Source: Chaetomium olivaceum
Lineage: Eukaryota; Ascomycota; Sordariomycetes; Sordariales; Chaetomiaceae
Length of the DNA stretch: 64,000 nucleotides
Assembly: GCA_039881045.1 (NCBI GenBank)
Contig: JAYWVB010000024.1
Coordinates: 1-64,000 of the forward strand
Direction: 5' to 3'
Part shown: positions 1 through 10,767 of the stretch, piece by piece
Numbering within the stretch: the stretch's first letter is position 1
Layout of the letters: every line of letters begins with the position of its first letter
Made by a program: the position numbers and the translations under genes
Notes under the pieces: model-generated
The model's input: only the letters and a program-made list of their open reading frames with translations
The model's database searches: none
Told to the model about the DNA's origin: nothing

Positions 1-457
1 GTTTAATGAAGGTTGAATTTCTAGGCAGCTACCAACAACCTGAGAACTTTTTTCTGTCAAATGCCAAGCCGGACCAGCTCCTTGACCGCCAAGGCCGCTT
101 CGCCCTTCCGTTTGCTGGAGGGCTCGGCTCGCCTTTCCATATCGGGCACTTACACGCCAGGGACGCCAGCTGATTACCCAATTCGGCCTCCGCGCGGGAA
201 CAACTGCGAGTTTTGCGCGCGCGGGAGTCGCTGTAACTAACTCGTTATTTTTTCAGAACTGCCCAGCACAAAGTGTGGTCGGAGACTTTTTTCACCCTCG
301 CATGTTGCGGCTGGGGAGTTGATTAATTATATCTTGTGATTTGAAAGGAAAGAAAATGATTACTACTCAACATCAGTCATGCCATGATGGTGCAATTGCC
401 CGCGCGGAAAAGTCTGGAAAGTTGGTCGAGGGCCTGGGTCCTCCTCGGACCACTACC

Positions 458-465
458 TATATATA
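458..465 (+). promoter_or_regulatory. TATA-like box upstream of the AIF-like gene
   Basis: An uninterrupted TATATATA lies about 70 bases before the ATG at 537, a plausible core promoter for that gene. The rest of 1-536 shows no gene; it is upstream sequence with no other motif I can support. Confidence 0.4.
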
Positions 466-536
466 CCGACTCCTGACTCGATACTTACGGCCATGTTGAA
501 ATGTCAACATAACGCTGACTTCTGTTAATTCACAAC

Positions 537-1833
537 ATGACACGAACAATCGTCATCCTCGGGGCCAGCTACACTGGTATCCCCATCGCCCATTATCTTC
601 TCAAACACACAACGACCAAGGCAAAAGACCTCAAGGTTATCCTAGTTTCTCCCAACACGCATCTGTACTGGAATTTCGCTTCGGTCCGCGGCATTCTTCC
701 CGATCAGTTGGCCGACGACAAACTCTTCCTCCCTATCGCGCCAACCTTTGCCAAGTACCCATCAAACCAGTACGAGCTAGTACGAGGGGTGGCCGAGAGG
801 GTGGACCCAGACAAGAATGCCGTCGAGGTGCGCGGGAACGACGGCTCTGCTCGGACGATCCAATATGACGAGTTGTAAGCTCCAACGCATACCTTTCCCC
901 TCCCGACCTGAGTCAGTGTCACTGGGTCCTAACAGCCATCCAAACAGAGTCATCGCCACCGGCAGCAGTTCCAAGAATGGCATGCCCTTCAAGAACCTCT
1001 CGACCACCGAAGCGACCAAAGAGGCCCTACACAACTGGGCACAGCGCATCGCCTCCGCCAAGTCCATCGTCGTGGCCGGCGCCGGCGCCACAGGCATCGA
1101 AATCGCCGGCGAGCTCGGCCAGGAGTACGCCGTCACGGGCAAGAAGCAGATCACCCTGATCAGCGACCAAGAGCTCCCCCTAACCTCCAAATTCCGCCGC
1201 GACGTGCGCGAGACCGCCAAAAAGGAACTCGAACGCCTCAAAGTCAAGGTCATCACCAACGCCAAAGTAACCTCCCCAACAACCAGCACCACCACCAGCA
1301 CCACCAACACTACCACCAACACCACCATAACCCTCACCAAAACCCCCTCCTCTTCCTCTTCCCCCACGTCCCCACCCCCGCCCGCCACCCTCCAAGCGGA
1401 CCTCATCGTCCCCACCTACGGTCTCACCCCCAACACCTCCTTCCTCCCCGCCTCCCTGCTCGACAGCCGGGGCTTCGTGCGCCAGACGACACGCCTGCGC
1501 GCCGAGGGCCACGAAAACATCTTTGTCGTCGGCGACGCGGGGAACCTGCAGGACCCGCAGGGCGTGCACGCCGATGCGCAGATGGTGCACATGATGAAGC
1601 TGTTGGAGGCGCGCGTGCTTGGGGAACAGGTAAAGGACGGGGAGGAGGAGTATACGCCGTCGGATAAGATTGCTTTTGCGGCTACGCTGGGGCGGAATCG
1701 TGGGACGGGGCAGGTGGGGAATTGGAAGTTGTGGAGTTTGTTGGTGTGGTTTTTGAAGGGGAGGTATTTGGGGGTGAATTATGCGGCGGCGTTTGTTAGG
1801 GGGGAGAGGACGCTTAGTGTCAAGTCGTGGTGA
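537..1833 (+). CDS. AIF/AMID-like FAD-dependent pyridine nucleotide-disulfide oxidoreductase
   Basis: The protein belongs to the apoptosis-inducing factor 2 (AMID-like) branch of FAD/NAD(P)H oxidoreductases, which reduce quinone-type acceptors. Two exons are proposed: 537-874 and 948-1833. The intron starts with GTAAGC, has a CTAAC branch site and ends in CAG. Splicing restores the junction YDELVIATGS and gives about 407 residues, usual for the family. The N-terminal dinucleotide-binding motif is GASYTG (about residue 8), the second is GAGATG (about residue 155), and VVGDAGN near the C-terminus is the FAD-binding Gly-Asp motif. A Thr/Ser/Pro-rich insert (about residues 220-258, DNA 1267-1383) interrupts the second Rossmann region and is probably a surface loop. 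No targeting peptide or membrane segment is evident. Family assignment is firm; the substrate is not known. Confidence 0.88.
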
Positions 1834-3345
1834 TTGATGATGGGGTGACGGGAGTGCCGGTTGGGTCGGGTGGTGGTAGTGGTAATGGAATGGAGGGCGT
1901 CCGTTTGGGATACCTGTGATAAAATACCTGTTTGAGCGATGTATTAATTGGTTGGGTATGTACATGTAGGTAGATAGATGGAAGCTGTTTAATGTCTTGA
2001 TTCTTTTCTCGCACTTGCTCCGTTGGTTGTCTCAGATCTCAGAGAAGAACACCTATGCTGCGAAGCTGTGTCGGTGAGCATCCAAATCCCCATCATGCCA
2101 CCCCAAACTGCGAATCGATAAGACCCTGCAAAAAAAGATGAACCTCGGAAATGAGAATCGATCAATCGACTTCTAGGAAATGATGAAAAATGATTCAATA
2201 AATGTAAGTATGCTGATAGAAATTTAGGTTGGAATGCAACCGCTGGTTGCTCGGCCGGCATGTTTTTGTTTTCTCCCAATGGAGGCTGCCGGTGAGCTGC
2301 AAGGGGTTGTTGGGAAAAGGGGCGGGCCAATGCATGCGTTCAACCCCTTGGAGATTGGAGAAAAGAACACCGTGTGCCGGCAGGGCAGCTGCATCACCAA
2401 AAGTCAAGAAGAACGGTGAAGGCGATCCGCGACCGGGAAGAGTGGGGCGGGCTGTTGCCTAAGTCCGGAGGTGAGAGAGGGCTTCCTGCGGGGTATAAAT
2501 AGGGGTCTCGGGCCCTCCCCGCGCGAAATCGTCTGCAAAACTTTGCCCCAAACTCCTCGACTTTGGGGAACTTTTTGGCAAGCAGTTGGACCGTCAAAGT
2601 CCAACCTGTTTGTGTGGCACTCGGGCCTGCAAAAGGCAAGCTTGAAAGCTTGTCCGGCGTGGCCCGTGCTTCGAGTTGCGTCTCGGGCGCGTTGCCAGGC
2701 AAGTGGGGCGGGTCATCCGGCCCCACTTCGCGTCCGTGCCCGCGTGCTTGAGGCGCCAAGATCCGAGATTCAACGCCAAAACGCCGGCACACGTGCACCA
2801 CCATCTTATTAGATCAAACGGGCTTCTTGAAGTGGGTTTGGATAAGGTTCGTTGTGGTGTAAGTGATAACCCTCTTGAACAGTCCGGGTTTTTTATTCAA
2901 TCGTATCTTTTTCATCTTCTCCATCTTCTTCAAGTCCTTTTCTCCTTTCACAACCACCTTATCTTCCCTTCCGTCTCAACCCCTGCCCCTAGTCATTTTG
3001 ACGCGGTTCGGCAAAGCGAGAATTCCCAATTGCCTGCAGGAGCGTGGCTGCTGACCCACCGACGCGCCATCCCAGACGCGCCGCGAGAATGAACCCAGCC
3101 TCTCAAAACCGGCCCACTCTCGACTGCAGAACCTCCCGATTGCATCCCTACCTTACCAATCTTCCCTCAACTCACCTTAACCTCAATCTCTAATACCCCT
3201 TCGAAGCCTGCCAGCGGCTCAACATCTCGACTTCCCATCGCCGTCCGCCCAACTCGCCGCAACTAATTGTTGTAATTGTTCGAGATAGCATCTTTAAAGA
3301 GCGACGACGCAGCGGACGCGTGGCTTGTTGGATCGCCAACCAAAG
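1834..3345 (+). other. Intergenic region and probable long promoter/5' leader of the Ams2-like gene
   Basis: About 1.5 kb without a supportable gene. A TATAAATA box lies at 2494-2501. Further downstream the sequence becomes pyrimidine-rich (about 2890-3010 and 3110-3260), which is typical of fungal promoters and leaders near transcription start sites. Short open frames here have no recognisable protein character. Confidence 0.45.
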
Positions 3346-6300
3346 ATGGCGACACCACCAAACATGTGGGGGGCGCCCTCACCTCATTTTGCTGCTGCCC
3401 AGCCAGCGGCTGCGGGTACAGCAGAAGAATCGGGCCTGCAGGCGAGGCCCATGGGCCGTAAGTTTGCTTTCCGTCTGGGTCTCCTCCCAATCCCCCGTTG
3501 GTGTTTCTAATTTAGTTTTGCACGCAGTCAAGGTCCATTACTCCTTCGACCGCGATAATCAGGTGCACTGCCTGGCGCGGTGGCATAACATAATTCAGAT
3601 CCGGACGATACCCCTTGACGAAAAGACCACTATCGGCGTGGTGGACCTCCGGACCTGTCTCCAGGCAGTCTCCCAAAGCAGCCCGGAGATCCTGAACCAG
3701 CAAGATAAGGACTTCAGCGTGTACGCGTACGACTACTCCGAACCAGATGTGCCCCTCGTGGGGCAAGGCCTGTTGTCATCGAATATGGACCCACAACGCG
3801 GGTCACAAGAACAATTGGTCACGGGCCGTGTCACGAGGAATCTCCTTGCACTTCTTAATAGTGGAAGTCGGGATACGCTGGAGGTAAAGCTGAAGTTTGC
3901 GACCGTGGCGAGGATGCCACAACGGACAGACTACCCCAGCCTGGAACCTACGGATGGGTCGAGATCTGGGTCAATTCCTGCCGAGACGGTGTCGGAATGG
4001 AACTCGTTCCTCCAAGCCAACACGATGCTGGGGCATGCCTCCAACGCCAGTGTTAGCGCCCTTTCCTCTCCTGCTCTTGCGCCAGCCCAGCTCAGCCAGC
4101 ATAACCCTCCGACGGCCGAGAGCAGGCCGATGGGACAGCGGAGCGACAGCCAACCGCCACAGCTGATTCGGCCGGCTACCAACCCCCCCTCCAACGGCAT
4201 GCCGCCTGTTGCGATGCCTCCAACAAGCAGGCCTTCTAGTGCAGCACCAATCCCCCCGAGGCCTCAGGGCTCTGCAGACAACGCACCATCACCGGCGGTT
4301 TCCCAACCTGTAGAGCCTGCGCCAAAGCCCCGCCCTTCCAGGCCTTCGAGATCGCGTAGCAAGCAACCGACTGGCAGGCCGCGAGGACGGCCCAGGAAAA
4401 GGCCCTTGGAAACCGGCAACACTTCGGCAGTGGAGGAGGGTACGGATGGCGATGATGGACCGAACAAGAGGAGGGCTAAAGTCACCAAAACTGAGTACAG
4501 CGCCATTGCTCCTTTTGGCGCTACTCCGGATTCCCTAAGAGTGGCTGCTAGCACCTCTGGGTCTCTGCGTAATATGAGACCTATTGGTGCGGGGCCAGAA
4601 GGGACCGCTGCCAACCACCTCCAGGACGTTCCCCGGGCACCCACGCCCATTCCAGACGGGCGGGTGCTGCACCAACAACATCGGAGGAGAGCATTGGAGA
4701 ACCAAGCGAGAGCGGATCACATGAACCAGATGGACCAGGGGGGGCCTGACAGAGTCATGCTGCAAAACGGGAGTCAGGATGCCAGGTCGCCCGCAGACTC
4801 GAATGCGCAGTCCCCCGATCACGGTTATTTGCCTGAGGACAGCGCTGGGGACCTGAACTCCTCACCACCTGTCCCACGGACAGCCCCGTACATCCAATCC
4901 AGCCCGCCGGCCTCCAGCCCCGTCCTTCCCGCCATGCCGATGCCACTGATCGACTCCGGCTTCATGAGCGGTGGGCTAGAAGATATCTTTGATGAGGACA
5001 TGTTGCAACGTTTTGGGCAGGGGCAAATGCAGGATCAGATGCTCCCCGTTTCTTCTCTACCTGTTGCAAGCAAGCCGGTACCCCGAAAGAACGGTCGTTC
5101 TCAATCACAATCACAACAACAGTTGCAGCAACAGCAACAACCGAGTAACTTCCCGTTCCAGGAAGTCAACCCGGGGCCCCCAGAGCTACTGCCAACCAAG
5201 AGCATCTTTAACCCTGCCGGCAAAGCCAAGGCTCTGAATCGACAGACACCTGCGGCTCAGCCTGCGCCTAAGAAGGCGGCAAACCGCGCGTTCAAACGAT
5301 CCCATACTGCCCCAAACTCGGCTGCGTCCGAACAGGACTCGACTACGCAAGAAAACTCGACGTACCACGCGAACGGAAACGGCGTGTCACAAGATGCTGC
5401 ACAGCACCAGCCGTTCCAGGAACAGCCGTCCTTCGACACGCTCGAGTCAATGCAACTCACGGGAAATGACGGGGAAAATGGGTACTCGGTGGCCTTCCCG
5501 TCGGAACCTACCCCGGCCGCTGCAATGCCTATGCCGATCCCGGAACGCCCGGAGCCGCAACCGTCTTTACCCGTACCGACCCAGTCGCCCTTGAAGCCGG
5601 CATCAAGGCCCGCGTCAAGGCCCGCGTCGAGACCTGGTTCGAGAGATGCTTTAGTAGCGGATGTTCAGGGTCCAGCGACCGCAACAAGCGAACCAGCTCC
5701 GGAACCTTCTCTGACCCTGCCCCGCGCAGTAGCATCCGAGCCGCCGTGCCCCCCGAGCGAACTCGATCCGCCACGATACAGCAAGAATCTGGTTAAAAAA
5801 CAGTCCATCAAGGAGAAACTTGAGAGCGCCATTTTGAGAGGAGAATCGCCGCCTTTCTGTAGTAACTGTGTGCGCCATCGAGACACCGACGTGGCGTAAG
5901 ATTTGGACTCAGGACCGTGATGGCGACCCCGGGTTTCACGAATTCTCCGACAAGCCAGGCTGTGTGACAATGATCGAGGTCTTGGAAAGGGATGAGGACG
6001 AGAAACCTGCCAAATATAGAATGGTTAAGAAGAACCTTGGGCCAAAGGATGACAAGCAGAAATGGATAGAAACCCTGCTCTGCAATCCTTGTGGCATATG
6101 GCTAGGGAAATTCAAGGTGCATCGGCCGCCCGACCGGTGGGACAAGGACGCTGCTCGGCTCAACCAACCAAGGAGGAAGCGAGAGCCCAAGAGCAACTCG
6201 AGGTCGAAGAAGAGCCGTACAAAGAGCGAGGCCCTGGTCAACCCTACGTCGGAGGCGTATTTCACCACCGACCCGATCGGGCCGCTAGACCACGACTTCT

Positions 6301-7412
6301 TCATGGACAACTACGAAAACGAGACGCAGTCGCGGCAACAAAGCGTCACCATGGCCGACGAACAGCATTTAAACTTGCAGAGCTCCCCGAGACAGCGTTT
6401 CTTGGGATCTACTCACTCACGGGGTAGTGGGACTGCGGACAGCCCCATTGCAGTTGAGGACGAACTAGGCAGCACTAGAAGGCTGCTCTTCCCATCGCCG
6501 AGAAGGGATGGGACACCCAGGGTTCTTGGGGAGCTTTCGCTTAACACAACGCAAGCAGTCGCACACGGAGAGGACGCCAAGTCGGCGGCAGCAGGGAAGG
6601 AAAACGGTGCAAACCAGGAGCGCCAGGGAACTCCGGTCCCCCAAGACGACCTTGAACAGGAACTCTTCGGGACACCTCCCCGGCGCCCATCCACGCCGCC
6701 TCCCAAAACCGCAGCAGGCCCGTTTAAGACACCGACCCGCCCGACACCCAGTCATCGTCCCATAACGCGAAGCATCTCCCGGTCGATCCGCTCCAGCAGA
6801 AGCGCCCCCAAGTCACCAGGCCAGCTCTTTGCCGGCCACCTCCAACAGACCCCGACCAAGACACCACGCTCCTCAGGCGGTTTCCTCCACCCTACCAGCG
6901 CCAGCCGACGCCGCACCCCGCGCAGCAGCACCATGCACAACAACACCGCCCACTTCGACGCCCACTATTCGATCGCGGCCGCCGCTAACAACCAGCTGCC
7001 CATGTCCATGGGCCTGCCGATGCACATGCCGTTCAACTCGCCCTTCACCGCCACCCTACACCAGCTGCTCAGCGAAGCGAACGACTTCATCGGCAGCGGC
7101 TCGCCTTCGCGTCACCACGGAGCGTCCGGGTCAGCCACGGGAGCAGGCGCAGTGGCCTCGTCGTCGGTGGGAGACCTCGATCTGGGCCACCTGGACGTGG
7201 GCGGTGACGGGCATGGGAGTGATGCCGTGGTGGATTTTGGCAGCTTCCTCGGCACCGATCTGGTCATGCCTAGTAGTCCGCCGCTGTTGAGGGGTGGGCG
7301 GGGCGGGGGCCGCGGTGGTGCGGGGGAACAGTTTGGGGGCGTGTTGCAGGAGGGCGGGATGTGGAATCAGCAGGCGATGGGTGGGGATGGAGGGGCGAAG
7401 GGGGGGAGGTGA
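3346..7412 (+). CDS. Ams2/SPT21-like GATA-type zinc-finger regulator of histone genes (frameshift in the finger)
   Basis: Fission yeast Ams2 and budding yeast Spt21 drive histone gene transcription, and this protein has the same architecture. The start is the ATG at 3346; exon 1 (3346-3457) is spliced with GTAAGT..CAG to an exon at 3528. The conserved N-terminal domain follows (KVHYSFD to about residue 130). A long Pro/Ser/Gln-rich middle includes a basic AT-hook-like PRGRPRKR segment near DNA 4380 and a Gln-rich tract near 5105-5145. The GATA-type finger begins CSNC at 5858-5869 and ends CNPCG near 6085, with the roughly 60-residue insert seen in Ams2 proteins. CSNC is in one frame and ETPTWRKIW plus everything downstream is in the next frame. 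One extra base in TGTGTGCGCC (5867-5876) explains this. About 1,330 residues if the frame is restored. Nuclear. Sequence error is more likely than real loss. Confidence 0.85.
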
Positions 7413-8348
7413 GAGGAGAGAGGAGAGGGCGATGGGAGAGTGATTGGTTTTTTTGGTCTTTTTTTTTTTTTTACTCCGAGTGTTCTCGGTCTTTCTTTTA
7501 TTTGCGCGACCTTTGCTCGTTGCTGGCTGCGGCCTGGAGTATGGTACGGGGATACCGAAAACAGGGGCTTTTCTACTTTTTCACACCGGGGCCTTTTACG
7601 ATTTGTCAGACGACATTACGAGTCAATGGTTGCTTTTTCTTTTCTTTGTTGGACCTCGAAGGGAAGATGTTTAGGGGCTGCCGCGCGCCTGGGACACAGG
7701 CCTTGGCGGCAATGTTCCAATCGTTTTGAGACGAGAGAGTTAGAAGGGACACGGTACCCGTGGGGGGTAACGGACGATCCTTTTGACGAGGATGGGTTAG
7801 GATAGGAGTGGTGATGTTGGCGGAAGCAGGGGAGAGCTTCGTTATGCGATGGGCGGTCCTCGAGCCCGATGATCGCAAGATGGTTAGATATATCGCTGTG
7901 GTCTAGGCCCGTTGTACTAGTAGCAGAGCAAAACAATACTTATATCACATATTGCATATCTTTTGACCAGACCTTGTTTTGACCAAGCATGTTTCGACCG
8001 TGCGATGTCTCTGGAGACGAGCTCACATGCAAAGATGTACTGAGCACACACTTGTGTCTCCCTCGTCTCGTACCGGTACCTGCATTGACTATCTCCCTTT
8101 AAGTGCGGTGTCCCGATGCTGCCTAAGCTCAGGCGCTCGGGCTTCCTAGCCGCTGTGCTGTCGTCCTGCTCCGTCAACGCTCCAACCCGACCCTCGCACC
8201 GCCCTTCCTCCTGCCACTGTGGGACGAACGACTGCCCCACACATCATAGGACTCCGGGGGGCGCAGAGCCGCAAAGAGTGAGAGCGCCCAATCTCCGTCA
8301 GCATGCATTCTGCGACGTGCTCATCAGCCCTGGCTGACTGCCCATTGC
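7413..8348. other. Convergent intergenic spacer with a T-rich run
   Basis: This spacer separates the 3' ends of the Ams2-like gene and RFA3. It starts with T-runs (about 7446-7471) that could act in 3'-end formation. I see no coding signal in the rest. Confidence 0.4.
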
Positions 8349-9024
8349 TTAATCGTAAGCGAACAGGTTCCGGTGCTGGTGCGAGATCTCCACGACTGTG
8401 TTGGCCAGGTTGTAGTCTGTTCGGTGGTGTTAGGAGCGTGAAACTCGACCCGGGGATAAGGTATGCGGGGCGGGCAGTTTAAGGCAAAGGTAGCCCTTCT
8501 TCCTTCCTCTCCTCTTTACCACGTCATCGAGGGGTGCAGAGATCTGCGTTGAGTGACTTGGCGTACCTACTTTGGTGCCCAGGTCCATGGAGCTGAGCAC
8601 CTTGATGGAGAGATCCGGGTTGACCTTGCCGATGATCTGCGCGGCGTTGCCTGCGAGCAGATGCGCCTCCTGTGTTTGTGTGGTGTGAGTGGTGGTTGTC
8701 CTCATGGGGTTCTTTTCATGTGCCAGGGTTTATGCGGTGGTCATCTCCGTTGTGACCCCCTCGAGGTACTTCGTCTCAACTTGGCCAGGAATCAGGGACC
8801 CAGATAAGGGGCAGGGGTATTGGAAGAGGTATTGAAACAAAGGGAAAATGAGGAGGATCAAAACGGCAGCTTACGCGATTCAAGTGGGCGGTGATGTTGC
8901 CGTCGGCGTCGATGATGGCCTCCTCGCCCCGCAATTGGATGACTTTGCCGACGACTATCACACTTTTGCCCACATACGAGTTGAGGTATGCGCAGGTGAT
9001 GCGCGGGTTGGCGATTGCCTCCAT
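8349..9024 (-). CDS. RFA3: Replication protein A subunit 3 (RPA14-like)
   Basis: This is the smallest subunit of the heterotrimeric single-stranded DNA-binding complex RPA, used in nuclear DNA replication, repair and recombination. Three exons on the minus strand are 9024-8875, 8669-8567 and 8416-8349. Introns start GTAAGC and GTACGC and both end in CAG. The 106-residue product is one small OB-fold, the family's normal size. The start MEAIANPRITCAYL matches the family N-terminus, followed by VGKVIQLRGEEAIIDADG and, after splicing, TKVDYNLANTVVEISH at the C-terminus. All splice phases agree (150, 103 and 68 coding bases). The gene is intact. Its 5' side faces a LINE whose first open frame starts about 430 bases away, so the promoter region may have been shortened by the insertion. 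Confidence 0.88.
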
Positions 9025-9457
9025 GACTGGGCGTCGTTTGGGTTTCGATTTTCTTTGTCGTTTCTGCCGGCAGTATGATGGCTTTTTCTGGTCGTTGTTC
9101 GATTTTGCTGCTAGGCAGCAGTTTCACTCGGCCTGATGAGTTGAGTTGTTGTCAGGTGAGGCTCAATAACTCGGGTAACTGTGCAGATCGATCATCCCGT
9201 CTTGGCATCTGGTACCTGGTGGGGCGGGCTTGGCTTCCATGGTATTCTTTTCGGTCCTTACCATACTACACGATGTATCATTGTAAACTGTATTTGAGTG
9301 TGTATTGCGTGAGTTGCAGAGAATCCAGTTGCGAACTCAGACTAGGGGACTATATCTTTGTTGCTCCGTGGGGACTATATCCTTTTACTGGTGATTCTCG
9401 ATATCGATCTTCTTTACGACCTTTGAGGCAGCTGGTGGAAGATTTGTCTTTTTCCAG

Positions 9458-10767
9458 ATGCCTGGTGCGGCGCGCGGCGCTCCAGACGCCATCGACGTCA
9501 TGAGAGGCGGTTCGGCGTCCCCAGGAGTGGGATATCGCCGCCCCCAACGCAAGAGGGTGAAAACGACGAGGGCGATGGAATCAATGCAGCAACAAGATGA
9601 TATGGATTGGGAAGAAGGAAATAGTAGCGAAAGAATGCTGAGAAGTCACAAAAATCGTGCAAATCGGGCCGCAGCGGCCAAGAGTGTAGGAGAGGGAATC
9701 CAGGACCATGAGCAATCTGCGGACTGCAACTTCGACAACAAATTGGACATGATCAAAAGAGAATTCCAGCGTCAATTCGAAAAGTTGAGGGATCACATGA
9801 CAAAAGAAATGACCAGAATGACGGCCCAATTGACGGAAGAACTGTCGCAAGCGCAGAGCAGCTTACCCAAGCCCGCCGCGAGCTCGAGGACACTAGACTG
9901 CAGCTGCACGCCATGAACGAAGCTCAAGAGGCCCCTTCGACTCGGCCTGCATACGCGGATGTCGCCCGACGTACACCTCCTACCAGCGTTCCTAGTCTAG
10001 CATCCTCCGGAAGCCCGACGACGACGCCAGAGCCAGTGTTCTGTACAGTAGACATGACTAGGGTACCGGAGGAACACATCGAAGAGGCTACGCCGGTGGC
10101 CGTTCGCAAGCTCATCGAGAAAGAGATGCGAGCGCCGGGAGACCAATCCAAGTGGCGTTGTCTTGCCGTCACCAGAGATAGAGGAAACAGCAACCGCCTT
10201 AGGATCATTGGTAGGAACGAAGCGGAAGTAAAGAAGATCAAGGACATCATGGAAGCGAAGAAGGCGCCGGGTGCACAGGTCCTACGGGATCAGCTGTACC
10301 CAGTCAAAATTGACAACGTCAACCGTACCGCTGTTCTCGATCCCGAAGGCAAGGTCGTCCCGGGAGCGGCGGAAACCCTGGGCCGAGAAAACGATGTAAA
10401 AATCGCCAAGTTGGCTTGGTTAAGCCGGAAGGATACTGCGAAAGCGTATGGATCGATGGTGGTATATGTGACCAAAGCTGGGGGCGCTAGAAGGCTCATC
10501 AGCGAGGGCTTCTTCCACGCAAGAGGCGAATCGGGATACACGGGGGTCTTCGAACGTCGGACGCGGCCGGACCAGTGCTACAACTGCCAGCAGATCGGCC
10601 ACAAAGCTTTTCAGTGCAGGAACCCTCAAGTGTGTGGAATGTGCGCCAACGAGGGCCACCGTCATAGCGAGTGCTCAGCGTTTATGCCAAAGTGCGCTCT
10701 GTGTGGAGGACCCCACGAATCGTTCAGCAAGAATTGCCGGAAGCTCTATCCATCTCGACATGAGTAG
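9458..10767 (+). pseudogene. LINE ORF1, gag-like protein with CCHC zinc knuckles (one frameshift)
   Basis: The product would bind the element's RNA. The first part (9458 to about 9860) is basic, then charged and coiled-coil-like, ending in TEELSQAQ. The frame then moves by one base (loss of one base near 9860), after which the continuation reads EQLTQARRELEDTRLQLHAMN. The C-terminus (DNA 10570-10740) has successive zinc knuckles: CYNCQQIGHKAFQC, CGMCANEGHRHSEC and CALCGGPHESFSKNC. The TAG stop at 10765-10767 overlaps the ATG of ORF2. Confidence 0.8.

Noticed and set aside
1180..1965. Minus-strand open frame over the AIF-like gene
   Set aside because: Composition is repetitive and no motif is seen; the plus-strand gene is clearly real.
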